A stretch of 6,451 bases of DNA from JBGPIT01 sp041485125 (lineage in GTDB: Bacteria > Desulfobacterota > Binatia > UTPRO1), in contig JBGPIT010000290.1 in NCBI GenBank assembly GCA_041485125.1, positions 1 to 6,451 of the forward strand. Direction: 5' to 3'. Below the pieces are notes generated by a model that saw only the letters and a program-made list of their open reading frames with translations, did no database searches and was not told the DNA's origin. Shown piece by piece: positions 6,041 to 6,451 of this stretch. How positions within the stretch are numbered: the first letter of the stretch is position 1; each line of letters opens with the position of its first letter. The position numbers and the translations under genes were made by a program.

Positions 6041-6451
6041 GTGACCGAGCGATGTATTCTCACGGTCAACGCGGGCTCTTCGAGCCTGAAGCTCGCCGTG
6101 TTCACGGCCGCGCGCCCAGTGCGGCGACTGCTATCCGGCGCGGTGACCCGCATCGGTCTTCCAGGGGCCACGCTGGCGATCGCGACGGGATCGCAACCTC
6201 CCGCCGTGCATGGGCTCGACGTTGCTGATCATTCGAGCGCGCTCGACGCGATGCTCCCGCAGCTCGAGCCGTACGGCGGGCTCGCCCGCGTCGCGGCTGT
6301 CGGGCACCGCATCGTACACGGCGGACCGCTCTACGACCGCGCTCGACTCATGACACCAGAGGTTGTCGCCGAGCTTCGGCGGTTGAGCGCCCTCGATCCG
6401 GACCACCTGCCGGCGGAGCTGGCGATCGTCGAAGCGATGAGCTCCCGCGCG
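6041..6451 (+). CDS. ackA: Acetate kinase, 5' part only
   Basis: Acetate kinase transfers phosphate between ATP and acetate to give acetyl phosphate, in the cytoplasm. The 137 visible residues, about a third of the usual 400, begin with the phosphate-binding strand ILTVNAGSSSLK (6-17) and contain AVGHRIVHGG (86-95), both signatures of the family. Arg90 corresponds to the substrate-binding Arg (Arg91 in the Methanosarcina enzyme). The motif usually read as LAPLHNP appears as LDPDHLP (118-124), which keeps the Leu, Pro, His and last Pro; this suggests a divergent subfamily, and butyrate or propionate kinase-like specificity cannot be excluded. The GTG at 6041 is preferred because it sits directly before the conserved strand; GGGAG is only 3 nt upstream, so GTG at 6011 or 6014 remains possible. 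No phosphotransacetylase or phosphoketolase gene is visible; one may follow beyond the right edge. Confidence 0.92.
   Translation, partial: MTERCILTVNAGSSSLKLAVFTAARPVRRLLSGAVTRIGLPGATLAIATGSQPPAVHGLDVADHSSALDAMLPQLEPYGGLARVAAVGHRIVHGGPLYDRARLMTPEVVAELRRLSALDPDHLPAELAIVEAMSSRA

Overview
The window is GC-rich bacterial DNA (about two thirds G+C by eye, strong G/C preference at third codon positions, GTG starts in use, and long open antisense frames typical of such genomes). An envelope protein combining FecR and DUF6600 domains, a small FSFENI-motif protein and an acetate kinase fit a free-living Gram-negative soil or sediment lineage such as Acidobacteriota, Gemmatimonadota, Myxococcota or a relative. 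No marker gene settles which.

Left part (1-1416, minus strand): two membrane-protein genes form a compact operon. The upstream one encodes a 312-aa multi-pass protein. The downstream one begins 9 bp after its stop, has a ribosome binding site that overlaps that stop, and runs off the left edge. Its visible end carries a tryptophan/proline/GFLGT segment like that of the MotA/TolQ/ExbB proton-channel family.

Middle part (1417-2744): a short divergent region separates that operon from a plus-strand gene for a 348-aa protein with an unrecognised N-terminal half and a HEAT-like alpha-helical C-terminal half. It is followed by a non-coding gap and then by a short fragment that begins like a TIR domain and breaks off after about 20 codons, where the next gene's 3' end arrives from the other side. 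This stretch looks like a remnant of accessory, possibly defence-related, DNA. No complete known defence system can be demonstrated in the window.

Right part (2745-6451): a minus-strand gene encodes an 818-aa exported protein (signal peptide, FecR-like domain, DUF6600-type tryptophan/tyrosine-rich region, then about 370 residues of Pro/Arg-rich tail with degenerate repeats). Upstream of it lies a minus-strand gene for a 140-aa protein with a possible helix-turn-helix-like core. That gene is divergent from the 5' part of an acetate kinase gene that runs off the right edge. The divergent region contains a 7-bp inverted repeat that could be an operator.

The genes do not form one obvious pathway. 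The left operon is an envelope or ion-channel-like unit, the middle is accessory and partly decayed, and the right is envelope plus central metabolism (acetate/acetyl-phosphate).
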